From the NCBI GenBank assembly GCA_041740995.1, contig JBGSKY010000320.1:1-42019 (forward strand): a DNA stretch of 42,019 bases, in the 5' to 3' direction. The stretch's first letter is position 1. The number at the start of each line of letters is the position of its first letter. The DNA comes from JBGSKY01 sp041740995. Lineage in GTDB: Bacteria > Planctomycetota > Planctomycetia > Pirellulales > Pirellulaceae. The notes beneath the pieces were generated by a model, which was not told the origin of the DNA, did not search any database, and saw nothing but the letters and a program-made list of their open reading frames with translations. The position numbers were made by a program, and so were the translations under genes. Below, in pieces: positions 16,753 through 25,969 of this stretch.

Positions 16753-17976
16753 ATGAAGCGTACGGATACCCAGCGGCAGGACAACCCAACGCCGAACCTG
16801 CCATCTTGGATTGATAAAGAATGGATAACCGCATTTCGCGGCGACCTCTTGCGGTGGTATCGACGGCATGGTCGTTCGCTTCCATGGCGGCAGACACGCG
16901 ACCCATATGCGATCTTGGTCAGCGAAATTATGTTGCAGCAAACTCAGGCAGCGACAGTGATCGAGTACTTTCGAAAGTTTTTAATTCGATTCCCGACCAT
17001 CGAAGCTCTGGCCTCCGCTGACGAAAGCGAAGTTCTGCGGCAATGGGAAGGCTTGGGATATTATCGTCGGGCGAAAAATTTGCACCGAGCGGCAAAAACA
17101 GTCCTAAATGATTTCAGCGGAACATTTCCAGACACTCTGTCAGAAATAATGGCTTTACCGGGAATCGGTCGCTACACTGCCGGAGCGGTTGCGTCATTCG
17201 CGTTCGATCGAACCGCACCAATCGTCGAGGCAAACACGCAACGGCTGTACGCGAGGCTTCTGTTACTCGACAAACCGCTTCAACTCGCCACGTCCCAACG
17301 ATTACTGTGGGGCCTCGCCGATCAGATTGTCGAACGCGGGGAGGCCGCAGAGCTGAATCACGCATTGATGGATCTTGGCTCGATGATTTGTAAGCCGAAA
17401 AGCCCAAGTTGTTTGGTTTGCCCCGTCCGAAAAGTTTGCAAAACTTGTGAAGCTGGCTTGCAAGACTCCATTCCGGCACCAAAAAAGAAGACGGTTTACG
17501 TGGAGCAAAATGAAATCGCCGTCGCATTAATAGATGGGCAGAACCGACTTCTGCTTCGCAAGCGGCCAATCGGTGAGTGGTGGGCAGGCTTATGGGACTT
17601 GCCTCGCCAAAATACTAATGCAAAAAATCAGCATTCTTTTGAAAAAATTACGGGCCGTCTTTCAGAAATTGTCGGCTCGGAAATCGCTTTAGAAGTCGAA
17701 GGCACTGATTTTCGGCATAGCGTGACTCACCACCGAATTACTTCGTCGCTGCATGTCGCTAGATTTGATTCTCGAGCGGCGAGCAAGGAAATTGATGATG
17801 GTTCAATTGTTCGTGAACGACAAACAGAATTGAAAAACACTCCAATTTTGTGCCCCGAGGCAACTTTTGAGTGCGAAGGAACGGTTTGGGTTTGGGCTCA
17901 AATAAGCGAACTGGATGATTTAGCTCTCAGTAGCTCTGGACGAAAAATGATCGATTGGCTCCAAAAAATTGTTTGA
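16753..17976 (+). CDS. mutY: A/G-specific adenine glycosylase MutY
   Basis: A 407-residue base-excision repair enzyme that removes adenine opposite 8-oxoguanine. The HhH-GPD domain has the catalytic Glu at E58 (SEIMLQQTQAATVI) and the hairpin LPGIGRYTAGA at 135-145. The 4Fe-4S cluster cysteines are C213, C220, C223 and C229 (Cx6Cx2Cx5C). The C-terminal Nudix-like domain (from about 252) includes LLLRKRPIGEWWAGLWDLP, and the 8-oxoG-reading loop reads FRHSVTHHR in place of the usual FRHTFSHFH. The residue at the position of the essential Asp (E. coli D138) is Glu: PIVEAN, E159. Overall identity to MutY is unmistakable. The gene stands alone, with an ATG start. Confidence 0.95.
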   Translation: MKRTDTQRQDNPTPNLPSWIDKEWITAFRGDLLRWYRRHGRSLPWRQTRDPYAILVSEIMLQQTQAATVIEYFRKFLIRFPTIEALASADESEVLRQWEGLGYYRRAKNLHRAAKTVLNDFSGTFPDTLSEIMALPGIGRYTAGAVASFAFDRTAPIVEANTQRLYARLLLLDKPLQLATSQRLLWGLADQIVERGEAAELNHALMDLGSMICKPKSPSCLVCPVRKVCKTCEAGLQDSIPAPKKKTVYVEQNEIAVALIDGQNRLLLRKRPIGEWWAGLWDLPRQNTNAKNQHSFEKITGRLSEIVGSEIALEVEGTDFRHSVTHHRITSSLHVARFDSRAASKEIDDGSIVRERQTELKNTPILCPEATFECEGTVWVWAQISELDDLALSSSGRKMIDWLQKIV

Positions 17977-18200
17977 ATATCTGATCTTTTGGGTATAACC
18001 AGCGTAAATAAAACGCCGGGTGCCGCGTCTATGTATGCCGAGTGCTTCGTCGAGCGGACTTTAGGGGTGTATTGTTCACCAAAATAGCCGATTCCGGATT
18101 TGCGGCGCATTCTTTGCACGCTGATTTTGTCAGTTTGCAGCGGCACTGCCGTTTTGGCTTGTAGTTGCTGCCCCTTCGCGGGAAATGATTTGAGGACGGA

Positions 18201-18872
18201 ATGATAAAAACAGCGGAAAACACAACCGTTAAGCCCAATTTGCAGTTGGCTGCCGATCAATTGACCGACGAAGATTTGGTCGCTAACTTCCGCAAGACAG
18301 GCGAGATTCGATATTTTGAGGCGATTGTGCGGCGATATCAGCGTGAGCTGTACGCATATCTTGTTCGCTATATCGGCGACCCGGAAATGGCGGAAGATGC
18401 CTTTCAAGCGACGTTCATCACGGTCAACGATCGGCTTGAGACTTATCAAGAAGGTCGTCGTTTCCGACCGTGGCTCTACGCGATCGCAGTCAATAAGTCG
18501 ATCGATATGAAGCGGTATTACCGCCGCCGTCAAAGCGTTTCTCTTGACGCACCGATCGATTCGAAAAATGGAGATCGTGAATGGTCCGCTTCGGAGCAGC
18601 TAGTATCTCGTGAGTCTGATCCCGCCGCCTTGGCGATTAAAAACGAGACTGCACAGCGGATCCGTTCTGTGATTGCGACGATGAATGAGCCAACGCAGCA
18701 ATTGCTGAATATGGTCTATTTCCAAGGGATGAAGTACGCCGATGTGAGTGAAGCGTTAGAGATCCCGATCGGGACAGTTAAAAGTCGCGTTTTCAATGCG
18801 ATGATCAAACTCAATAGCGCGTGGCAGCGTATGTATCCTGACGTTGACATGTCGTCCGATGAAACTCTTTGA
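18201..18872 (+). CDS. ECF RNA polymerase sigma factor
   Basis: A 223-residue sigma-70 family protein. Region 2 covers about residues 38-110 (FEAIVRRYQRELYAYLVRYI, DAFQATFITVNDR, RPWLYAIAVNKSIDMKRYYR). Region 4 covers about 153-207, with the helix-turn-helix MKYADVSEALEIPIGTVKSR. There is no region 3, so it is ECF type. A 30-residue N-terminal extension is present. The ATG is preceded by GAGGACGGA. The membrane-anchored anti-sigma-like gene starts 15 bases downstream and a Ser/Thr kinase follows, so this sigma factor is probably controlled by envelope signals. Confidence 0.93.
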   Translation: MIKTAENTTVKPNLQLAADQLTDEDLVANFRKTGEIRYFEAIVRRYQRELYAYLVRYIGDPEMAEDAFQATFITVNDRLETYQEGRRFRPWLYAIAVNKSIDMKRYYRRRQSVSLDAPIDSKNGDREWSASEQLVSRESDPAALAIKNETAQRIRSVIATMNEPTQQLLNMVYFQGMKYADVSEALEIPIGTVKSRVFNAMIKLNSAWQRMYPDVDMSSDETL

Positions 18873-18887
18873 TCTTGCCAGACTCTC

Positions 18888-19976
18888 GTGAGTGAATCAC
18901 CTATTGATGATCCGATGCTATTGGGATACTTGCTGGGTATCCTTGACGCAGATGAAACGAAGCAAGTTGAACTTGCAGTGGAACGCGATTCTGCTGTGGC
19001 GAGTCAACTAGAATATCTGCGTCAGCGATTTGCTTCGGTCCTTAAAGCGGGCGATGCTGATGTGCCTGAACCAAGCGGCGATCTAGCTCGTCGAACGGTG
19101 ACGGCAATTGGTTCTGGCCGATCTAACTCGACGGCCGTTGCTGCCACACGTTGCAAGATGTTCTCGCGGTTGTTCAGCGGGCCACCAATCGATGTGGATA
19201 GCTTGGAATCCAGTACCGGTCGAAGCGGTGTGTTTCGAAACTTGCTAGAGCTATCAGTTTTTGCAATGTCCGTGCTCGTATTCGGCTGCGTGACATTGTC
19301 TTGGGCGTTGCAGACTCAAGAACGTGCTCGCCGGCAACGATGTGCGTTCCAGCTCGCTAATTTGGGCATTGCGATCCAAGATTATGCTTTTCACCGTCAA
19401 GACCAAATCGCTCCCGAAGTTGACTTGGATGGTCCTCTAGCATTTGCAGGTGTCTACGCACCTCGGTTGAACAACCAACAGTTGCTCAATCGTGACGACT
19501 GCCTTTGGTGTCCCAATAGCAGTGAAACGATCACCTTTCTTCACGACAGTCCAGTCGACAGTTTGCCTAGCCTTGCTCAACTTATGGCTGCAAACGATGA
19601 ACAACTGAAGGCTTGGCAACGCTGGATCGGCGGTTCGTACGCGTATAACTTAGGCGTCTTTTCAGACGGTAGGTACCAAACGCCACGGTTCTTGTCTCGT
19701 GCCAACTTCGCGATCATGGGAGATTCGCCAACGATTGAGAATGGGCAAATTAAATGGAACTCGCATGGTATCAATCTTTGCAACGTCTTATTTGAAGACG
19801 GGCATGTAAAGCTCGTTTATTGCGGGCCACGTCGCGAGTTAATCGGCCATCCTTTCCTCAATGATGAAGGGAATCTCAAAGCTGGCTTAAATGACCAGGA
19901 CTCTGCGATGGGGCCAAGCTTCTATCGACCATTAGAAGGCGTTCGTCTGTTGCCAACAAGTCAATTTGGTCGTTAA
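18888..19976 (+). CDS. Membrane protein: anti-sigma-like N-terminus fused to DUF1559-like domain
   Basis: A 362-residue protein starting at GTG, 15 bases after the sigma factor stop. Residues 1-50 (LLGYLLGILDADETKQVELA and a following helix) resemble the cytoplasmic part of planctomycete anti-sigma factors without a zinc site. A transmembrane helix lies at 119-141. Right after it, RARRQRCAFQLANLGIAIQD matches the post-helix region of DUF1559 pilin-like proteins, and near residue 300 HGINLCNVLFEDGHVKL resembles their C-terminal H-X9-DG motif, here with X10. The outer domain thus looks like a pseudopilin-type sensor. I infer that it sequesters the adjacent sigma factor. Confidence 0.7.
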   Translation: MSESPIDDPMLLGYLLGILDADETKQVELAVERDSAVASQLEYLRQRFASVLKAGDADVPEPSGDLARRTVTAIGSGRSNSTAVAATRCKMFSRLFSGPPIDVDSLESSTGRSGVFRNLLELSVFAMSVLVFGCVTLSWALQTQERARRQRCAFQLANLGIAIQDYAFHRQDQIAPEVDLDGPLAFAGVYAPRLNNQQLLNRDDCLWCPNSSETITFLHDSPVDSLPSLAQLMAANDEQLKAWQRWIGGSYAYNLGVFSDGRYQTPRFLSRANFAIMGDSPTIENGQIKWNSHGINLCNVLFEDGHVKLVYCGPRRELIGHPFLNDEGNLKAGLNDQDSAMGPSFYRPLEGVRLLPTSQFGR

Positions 19977-20013
19977 ATAACGCCGAAACATTGTTTGCCG
20001 AGACGTTATTTTT
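19976..20013 (+). terminator. Possible terminator or attenuator between anti-sigma and kinase genes
   Basis: AATAACG (19976-19982) pairs with CGTTATT (20004-20010), followed by a short T-run to 20013; the loop is 21 bases. TTGCCG (19995-20000) could instead pair with CGGCAA (20015-20020). It could reduce read-through into the kinase gene. The stem is short, so this is a weak call. Confidence 0.35.
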
Positions 20014-20073
20014 GCGGCAATGTGCATGTGTCCAGTCGGGCTCATTGATGGAACGTTAGTGGGAGTGACCGGG

Positions 20074-22368
20074 ATGGAAAATGAGTACACGCAGTACCAG
20101 ACCGCTGGCGATCAAATGCGGGCGGAGGAGCTGAGCCGTTTGCCGACAGTTCCCCCGTCACAAATCGCTGGATATCGCATTGACCGGATGTTGGGGCGCG
20201 GTGCTTTTGGGCAAGTATGGGTTGGCGTAGATCGGAATACTGGTCGCTCCGTCGCTATCAAGTTCTATCTTCATCATTCAAAGATGGATTGGAAGCTGCT
20301 CTCGCGAGAAGTGCGGCACTTGGTGAGCATGGCAGCCGATCGAAATGTAGTTCAAGTCCTGGCGGTCGGTTGGGATCACGAACCGCCGTACTACGTCATG
20401 GAATATCTTGAGAATGGTTCGCTGGATCAATTAATCAAGCAACAAAATCGTTTGAGTGTCACGCAGTCCTTGGCGATTTTTCTATCGATCGCAAGCGCGC
20501 TCAAACACTCACATGGCCGTGGCATCCTGCATTGTGATTTGAAGCCCGCCAACATCTTGCTTGATCCACAAATGCAACCCCGTTTGGCGGACTTTGGGCA
20601 GAGCCGCATGTCCAACGATCAAACACCGAGCCTTGGGACGCTGTTCTACATGGCGCCAGAGCAAGCGGATTTGAATGCCATGCCGGATGCTCGATGGGAT
20701 GTCTATGCGTTGGGTGCAATCCTGCATTGTATGCTTACCGGTGCACCGCCCTACTTCTCCTCAGAGAATTTGACGACCTTGAAGACCGCCAATGAACTTC
20801 CGGAGAGACTATCAAAGTACCGACAAATTTTACTTTCAGCTCCACCTCCCAAGCAATTGCAGCGGGTGCCCGGTGTCGACAAACCGCTTCTCGAAATTGT
20901 CGAACAAATGCTCGCCAGGAAGATCGAGAATCGTTTTGACAACGTCCAACAAGTTCTCGATGCGTTTGCACGGCGGGCACGCAATCGGGTACGTAAACCA
21001 CTGTTGTTGCTCGGCGTCGTCGGTCCGCTTTTGCTTCTGTGTGTGATGTCGCTGTTCTTCTGGCGCGGCATTTCAACGGCGAAGAATCAAAGCACAGTTC
21101 AATTGCAGATGGATGCCAGTCGCAGCAACGGATTCGCTGCCAGTTTAGCTGCCAGAACAATGGAACGCGATATCTCGACGTTGTATCAGTTGATCGAAGC
21201 GGAAGCGGCAAAATCGGCCTTGCAAATTCGATTGACTGCCGCTCTAGAGGATTTCACCGCAAGCGAACTCGCGGAAATGGTTGCCCAATCACCCCGAGAT
21301 CAACTGCTGCAAAAAGTTTTGAATTCTGAAAATCGAGTTGCTGTGGAGAACTATCTTCAAGAGACCTTTGATCGATTCAATCTTGATGACCAAATCGTGC
21401 ACGACACAGCGAAAATCGATTCGATGTTTATTCTCGACAACCGTGGGACGATGCTTGCCGCCGCGTTCGCTGAAAACTTGGAATCTAAAGTTGGCTGGAA
21501 TTTTGCTTACCGCAGCTACTTTAATGGGGCTGCCGAAGATCGAAAAGTCGATGCTGATCGCGAGAACGTTCGTGCTTACGCGGCGACGCATTTAAGCCCA
21601 CCCTTCAAATCGACAACGACTGACCGATGGAAAATCGCGATTGCAACTCCGATCTTTTCAAATGCAGCACTTGTACCGGATTTGAAGCTCGCAAGCGAAA
21701 TCGATTCGACCGACGTTGTCGAGCAACGCAGCGCGGCGGTTGTCGGGGTTTTAGTTATGACGATCAATCTTGGCGATTTCGAGTTGCTTGGAACCGAGTC
21801 AAATACCGGTGTAGCAAAAGCAGATTCCAAGTCACAGCTCGACCTCGATCGTTTTGCTGTGTTGATCGACGGGCGGCCTGGAAATCGCGAAGGGACGCTC
21901 GTTCAACATCCATTGTTGGGTGAATTAGCCGACCAACGTAGCGAAGTTTTTTCGTCAATGAATCCTGCAAACCAACGGTCACCAGCCACGCTGCAGATCG
22001 ATGAAGTTCAATTGTCACGATTGAGGAATGGCAGCATCCTTGATTACCGCGATCCAGCAGCCAATCATCCAGAAGGAAAGCAATACTTAGGTGACTGGAT
22101 TGCGACGCTTGAACGTATCAAGTTGCCATTGCGTTCTGAGGCCGGGGGGAACCTCGAAAAAAACGACGAGCCAGTCAACAATCGCGGACTTTTAGTTCTA
22201 GTTCAAGAGCCAGCTCGCAATACTGCAGTACCGGTGCAACAACTGGTGAATGCCATGACAAGAGAGTTTGCGATAGCAATGTTTGTCGTCTTGGCCGTGA
22301 TTTGCTCGCTGTGGTATTTCGGCTTACGGATGTTTCCAAGCTCAGAGCTTACTGTTCGTGATAAGTAA
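20074..22368 (+). CDS. Membrane Ser/Thr protein kinase with extracytoplasmic Cache-like sensor
   Basis: The start is taken as the ATG at 20074 (GGGAG 9 bases upstream); an in-frame ATG at 20020 would add 18 residues. At 764 residues: the kinase domain (33-300) has the glycine loop GRGAFGQVW, K63, the catalytic loop HCDLKPAN (D155), DFG at 173-175 and APEQ at 194-197. The usual HRD Arg is Cys, a non-RD kinase. A transmembrane helix lies at 309-330, then a ~390-residue outer region with FILDNRGTMLAAAF and GWNFAYRSYFNGA, typical of Cache sensors, and a second transmembrane helix near the C-terminus (AIAMFVVLAVICSLWYFGL). It probably couples an external ligand to cytoplasmic phosphorylation. Co-directional with the sigma and anti-sigma genes. 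Confidence 0.92.
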   Translation: MENEYTQYQTAGDQMRAEELSRLPTVPPSQIAGYRIDRMLGRGAFGQVWVGVDRNTGRSVAIKFYLHHSKMDWKLLSREVRHLVSMAADRNVVQVLAVGWDHEPPYYVMEYLENGSLDQLIKQQNRLSVTQSLAIFLSIASALKHSHGRGILHCDLKPANILLDPQMQPRLADFGQSRMSNDQTPSLGTLFYMAPEQADLNAMPDARWDVYALGAILHCMLTGAPPYFSSENLTTLKTANELPERLSKYRQILLSAPPPKQLQRVPGVDKPLLEIVEQMLARKIENRFDNVQQVLDAFARRARNRVRKPLLLLGVVGPLLLLCVMSLFFWRGISTAKNQSTVQLQMDASRSNGFAASLAARTMERDISTLYQLIEAEAAKSALQIRLTAALEDFTASELAEMVAQSPRDQLLQKVLNSENRVAVENYLQETFDRFNLDDQIVHDTAKIDSMFILDNRGTMLAAAFAENLESKVGWNFAYRSYFNGAAEDRKVDADRENVRAYAATHLSPPFKSTTTDRWKIAIATPIFSNAALVPDLKLASEIDSTDVVEQRSAAVVGVLVMTINLGDFELLGTESNTGVAKADSKSQLDLDRFAVLIDGRPGNREGTLVQHPLLGELADQRSEVFSSMNPANQRSPATLQIDEVQLSRLRNGSILDYRDPAANHPEGKQYLGDWIATLERIKLPLRSEAGGNLEKNDEPVNNRGLLVLVQEPARNTAVPVQQLVNAMTREFAIAMFVVLAVICSLWYFGLRMFPSSELTVRDK

Positions 22369-22429
22369 TTAATCACGGATTTACATTCAATGCAGTTGAT
22401 TCTGAACAATCGAATAAGTTTGACAAATG

Positions 22430-22455
22430 GTAGGCCAAAACTGGTGTTGGCCTAC
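22430..22455. terminator. Bidirectional terminator-like hairpin between convergent genes
   Basis: GTAGGCCAA (22430-22438) pairs perfectly with TTGGCCTAC (22447-22455) around an 8-base loop. It lies between the kinase stop at 22368 and the stop of the minus-strand transglutaminase gene at 22481. Only a short A/T stretch flanks it, so it may instead be a copy of the AGGCCA/TGGCCT palindrome family. Confidence 0.55.
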
Positions 22456-22480
22456 ACAAAAATCAAGCTTCCGATGCCAA

Positions 22481-25400
22481 TCAACGGGCCGATTCTCGGC
22501 GGAGGTCAAGCGTCATTGGGTAGTCAAGGTTGGGCCGCGGGATCTTGCCAATTAGATTTGTCGACGGAGTTCCAAAAGTATTAAAGCGAGCGGCTCGGCG
22601 AGCTTCGGCTTCCAACGCGTTGATCGGAAACGATTCATAGTTCCGGCCGGCTGGATGTGAAACATAGTAGGTACAACCGCCCAGCGAGATGCCCGAGCGC
22701 GTGTCGAGCAAATCAATCGTCAGTGGGGTGTGGACTGGAATGGTTGGGTGCAAGCACGAAGGCGGTTGCCAAGCGCGATATTTTACCCCGCAAACATACT
22801 GGCCCGGAGAAGAGGTCGAGTGCATCGGAGCAATGTAGCCATTGACTAGAACCTGATGTCGATGCGGATCCAATCCAGACGCTTTTACTTGCAATCTTTC
22901 TACTGAAGAATCGACGTAGCGAACTGTTGCTCCTCCGGCGGGTTCTTCACCTAGTACATACCACGGCTCGATAGCCGTTCGTATTTCCAAGTGAACGCCG
23001 TCGTAGTGGACCGCTCCAATTGCTGGCATGCGGAATTCGTAGTGCGGCATAAACCATTGCGGATCAATGGCAAAGCCGTCACGTTGTAGTTCCACCATCA
23101 CGCTAGTCAAATCTTCCAAAAGAAAGTGCGGCAGCATAAATCGATCATGCAATTGCTCTCGCCAATCGATGACCGGTTCGCGGTACGGGCGACGCCAAAA
23201 ACTGGTCAGCAAACATCGCAGCAACAAGTGAGTCGTAAGGCTCATTTGCGCGTGAGGCGGCATCTCAAAAGCTCGCAGTTCGACCAACCCAAGTCGTCCG
23301 GTAGAGCTGTCAGGCGAAAATAATTTATCGATGCAGATTTCTGCTCGATGTGTGTTGCCTGTGAGGTCGATCAGTAAGTTTCTAAGGCTGCGATCAACCA
23401 ACCAACTGGGCACGTTTGTCTTCGGATCCGGTAGTGTTTCCAAAGCAATTTGCAGTTCGTAAATCGCATCGCGACGCCCTTCATCAACACGCGGCGATTG
23501 GCTCGTTGGACCGCAGAATCGGGAGCCAAAGACGTACGAAAGGGACGGATGATTAACCCAAAAAGCAACCAAACTGCGTAGCAAATCTGGGCGTCGCAGG
23601 AATGGGCTGTCCGCTGGCGTTGCGCCTCCCATAACCACATGGTTTCCGCCGCCGGTTCCAGTGTGTTTGCCGTCGAGATCGAATTTTTCGGTGCCTAACC
23701 TTGTTTGGCGAGCGTCCTCGTACAATCCAGTGATGATGTTCGAAAGTTCATCCCAAGTTTTTGCTGGTTGTACGTTGACTTCAATAACGCCAGGGTCGGG
23801 CGTTACTTTAAAGAAACCGATTCGGCTGTCTAACGGCGGTAGGTAACCTTCGATGACGATTGGCATTTTCAGTTCCGCAGCGGTCGCTTCGATGGCTGCG
23901 ATCAACTCGACGTAATCTTCCAGCCGTTCAATTGGCGGCATAAAGATATAAAGTCGTCCTTCACGAGGTTCGATGCACATCGCGGTTCGAACGACCGGAT
24001 ATTTTTCTGCGTCGTCAGGATAGCGGAGCATTTCGCTGCTATCGACTTCGTAATCTTCCTCTACCGTTTCGGCATCAAGATCGACTTCGCTGGCAGAGTC
24101 TGCAGTGATTGGTAGCGGCGTCAGCGGGATTTTATCTGAGACTTGGGAAACCGATGGTTCCAGGCTCTTTAGGTCAGTTGTCGAACTTGTGCCCGAAGAC
24201 TTTGCAGCTTGCTGAGGGTTAGACGGATAATGGCGTCGTGATTGAAACGCCATCTCGGTTGGCAAGGCCTGACGGACTTGGAACGGGTCGTCAGGATAGA
24301 GCTGGTCGCCCGCTCCAGGACCTTGGTAAGGCAACGAATCTAAAGGCAGGCGCAGTCCGATTGGCGAGTCGCCGGGCAACAAGAAAAGCTGTTCTGGGCG
24401 GACCGGCCATGGACCACTGATCCATTTATATTGAGCGGCTTGTTGCTGCTGGGCTTGCTGCCAGACTCGCTTCAACGGCAAGACAACACCGACAGGTTCC
24501 GACATGCCTCCAGAGAAAACCTTAGCCATTCGCGAGCGTTCTTCGGGATCGTCCAGTTTGGGATCGGATGGATCGACATTGACCGGCAGCCGACGTTCCT
24601 TCCATATGTAGTACAAAGGATCTTCATAGGCAGGCATTAGCCAGCCTGGTTCCACGCCGAGTTTGACGGCCAAACGCTTCGTAAACTTTCTAGCTTCACG
24701 ATATTTGAATCCATAGTCACGACCTTCATCCGCAATCAATGTCTCGTCATTCCAAAGCGGATGACCATCGGTTCGCCAAAAACAGGCCATTGCCCAACGC
24801 GGCAGGGATTCTCCTGGATACCATTTACCTTGCCCAAAATGCAGCAAGCCGCCTGGAGCGTAACGACGGCGCAACCGCTTCACTAATTGGCTGCTGAGCC
24901 GAAGTTTGTTTGGTCCAACGGCCGCACTGTTCCATTCTTCGCCTTCCATATCATCGATCGAAACGAAAGTTGGTTCGCCACCAACAGTCAATCGCATATC
25001 CATGGCTCGCATCTGAGCATCAACGGAGTGACCAAGTTGATCGATCTGTTTCCATTGCAAATCCGTATAAGGTTTCGTGGTCCGTGGCAACTCGCGAGAT
25101 CGGGTCACCGTCATCTCGAACTCAAATTCGGTTTCACAAGGCTCCAGCGCGCCGGAAATCGGTGCCGCACTCCCCGGTTCTGGCGTGCAGGCAAGCGGAA
25201 GATGCCCTTCACCGCACAGCAAACCACTAGTTGGGTCCAATCCGATCCATCCAGCACCAGGCACATAGACCTCGGCCCAAGCGTGTAGATCGGTAAAATC
25301 GACTTCGGTACCGCTCGGTCCATCGAGCGACTTGATATCCGGCGCTAGTTGGATCAGATAGCCACTCACGAAACGAGCGGCCAGGCCGAGGTTGCGTAGG

Positions 25401-25969
25401 ATTTGCACCATTAGCCAAGCCGAATCGCGGCACGATCCACGTTTGATCTGCAACGTTTTCTCCGGCGTTTGAACGCCAGGTTCCATCCGAATGGTGTAGG
25501 AAATTTCGGACTGCAAACGTTGATTTAATTCGATCAACTTGGTCACGGTTCTAACTCTGGTTTGATCAACTGAGTCGAGCCATTCACGCAGTAACGGACT
25601 AACTTTTTCACATCGCAGGAACGGCGCCAAGTCAGCTGCCAAGTCAGGGTCATAAACGAAAGGATAAGTTTCCGCTTCCTCGTCAACAAAGAAGTCAAAC
25701 GGGTTGATGACCGCCATATCGGCGACCAAAGTTACGCATAATTCCAAGCGGTCAGTTTTCTCTTGGAAGACATACCGCGAGACATAGTTGCCTTGCGGAT
25801 CTTGTTGCCAATTACAGAAATGGTCGGCCGGCAGAACTCGCTGGGTGTAACTGAGAATCGGCGTTCTGCAATGTGGAGCTGGCTTGAGGCGGACTGTTTG
25901 CGGTCCTAAGTTGATTCGACGGTCGTATTTGTAAACAGTGCGGTGATTAAGAGTGACTTGGATCGACAT
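22481..25969 (-). CDS. Transglutaminase-like / DUF2126 family protein
   Basis: A 1162-residue protein. Residues 1-95 match the bacterial transglutaminase N-terminal domain. The transglutaminase core (about 140-250) has the full triad: C180 (KRGSCRDSAWLMVQ), H229 (DLHAWAEVYVPG) and D245 (GLDPTSG). The rest, from about residue 315 (MRLTVGGEPTFVSIDD, then FGQGKWYPGESLPRWA) to the C-terminus, is the DUF2126 region, with a disordered acidic insert near 590-650. Such proteins are proposed cysteine proteases or ligases, often near alpha-E, circularly permuted ATP-grasp or other transglutaminase genes; none is present here. No signal peptide, so likely cytoplasmic. Length is normal for the family. 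Confidence 0.92.
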   Translation of the reverse strand: MSIQVTLNHRTVYKYDRRINLGPQTVRLKPAPHCRTPILSYTQRVLPADHFCNWQQDPQGNYVSRYVFQEKTDRLELCVTLVADMAVINPFDFFVDEEAETYPFVYDPDLAADLAPFLRCEKVSPLLREWLDSVDQTRVRTVTKLIELNQRLQSEISYTIRMEPGVQTPEKTLQIKRGSCRDSAWLMVQILRNLGLAARFVSGYLIQLAPDIKSLDGPSGTEVDFTDLHAWAEVYVPGAGWIGLDPTSGLLCGEGHLPLACTPEPGSAAPISGALEPCETEFEFEMTVTRSRELPRTTKPYTDLQWKQIDQLGHSVDAQMRAMDMRLTVGGEPTFVSIDDMEGEEWNSAAVGPNKLRLSSQLVKRLRRRYAPGGLLHFGQGKWYPGESLPRWAMACFWRTDGHPLWNDETLIADEGRDYGFKYREARKFTKRLAVKLGVEPGWLMPAYEDPLYYIWKERRLPVNVDPSDPKLDDPEERSRMAKVFSGGMSEPVGVVLPLKRVWQQAQQQQAAQYKWISGPWPVRPEQLFLLPGDSPIGLRLPLDSLPYQGPGAGDQLYPDDPFQVRQALPTEMAFQSRRHYPSNPQQAAKSSGTSSTTDLKSLEPSVSQVSDKIPLTPLPITADSASEVDLDAETVEEDYEVDSSEMLRYPDDAEKYPVVRTAMCIEPREGRLYIFMPPIERLEDYVELIAAIEATAAELKMPIVIEGYLPPLDSRIGFFKVTPDPGVIEVNVQPAKTWDELSNIITGLYEDARQTRLGTEKFDLDGKHTGTGGGNHVVMGGATPADSPFLRRPDLLRSLVAFWVNHPSLSYVFGSRFCGPTSQSPRVDEGRRDAIYELQIALETLPDPKTNVPSWLVDRSLRNLLIDLTGNTHRAEICIDKLFSPDSSTGRLGLVELRAFEMPPHAQMSLTTHLLLRCLLTSFWRRPYREPVIDWREQLHDRFMLPHFLLEDLTSVMVELQRDGFAIDPQWFMPHYEFRMPAIGAVHYDGVHLEIRTAIEPWYVLGEEPAGGATVRYVDSSVERLQVKASGLDPHRHQVLVNGYIAPMHSTSSPGQYVCGVKYRAWQPPSCLHPTIPVHTPLTIDLLDTRSGISLGGCTYYVSHPAGRNYESFPINALEAEARRAARFNTFGTPSTNLIGKIPRPNLDYPMTLDLRRESAR

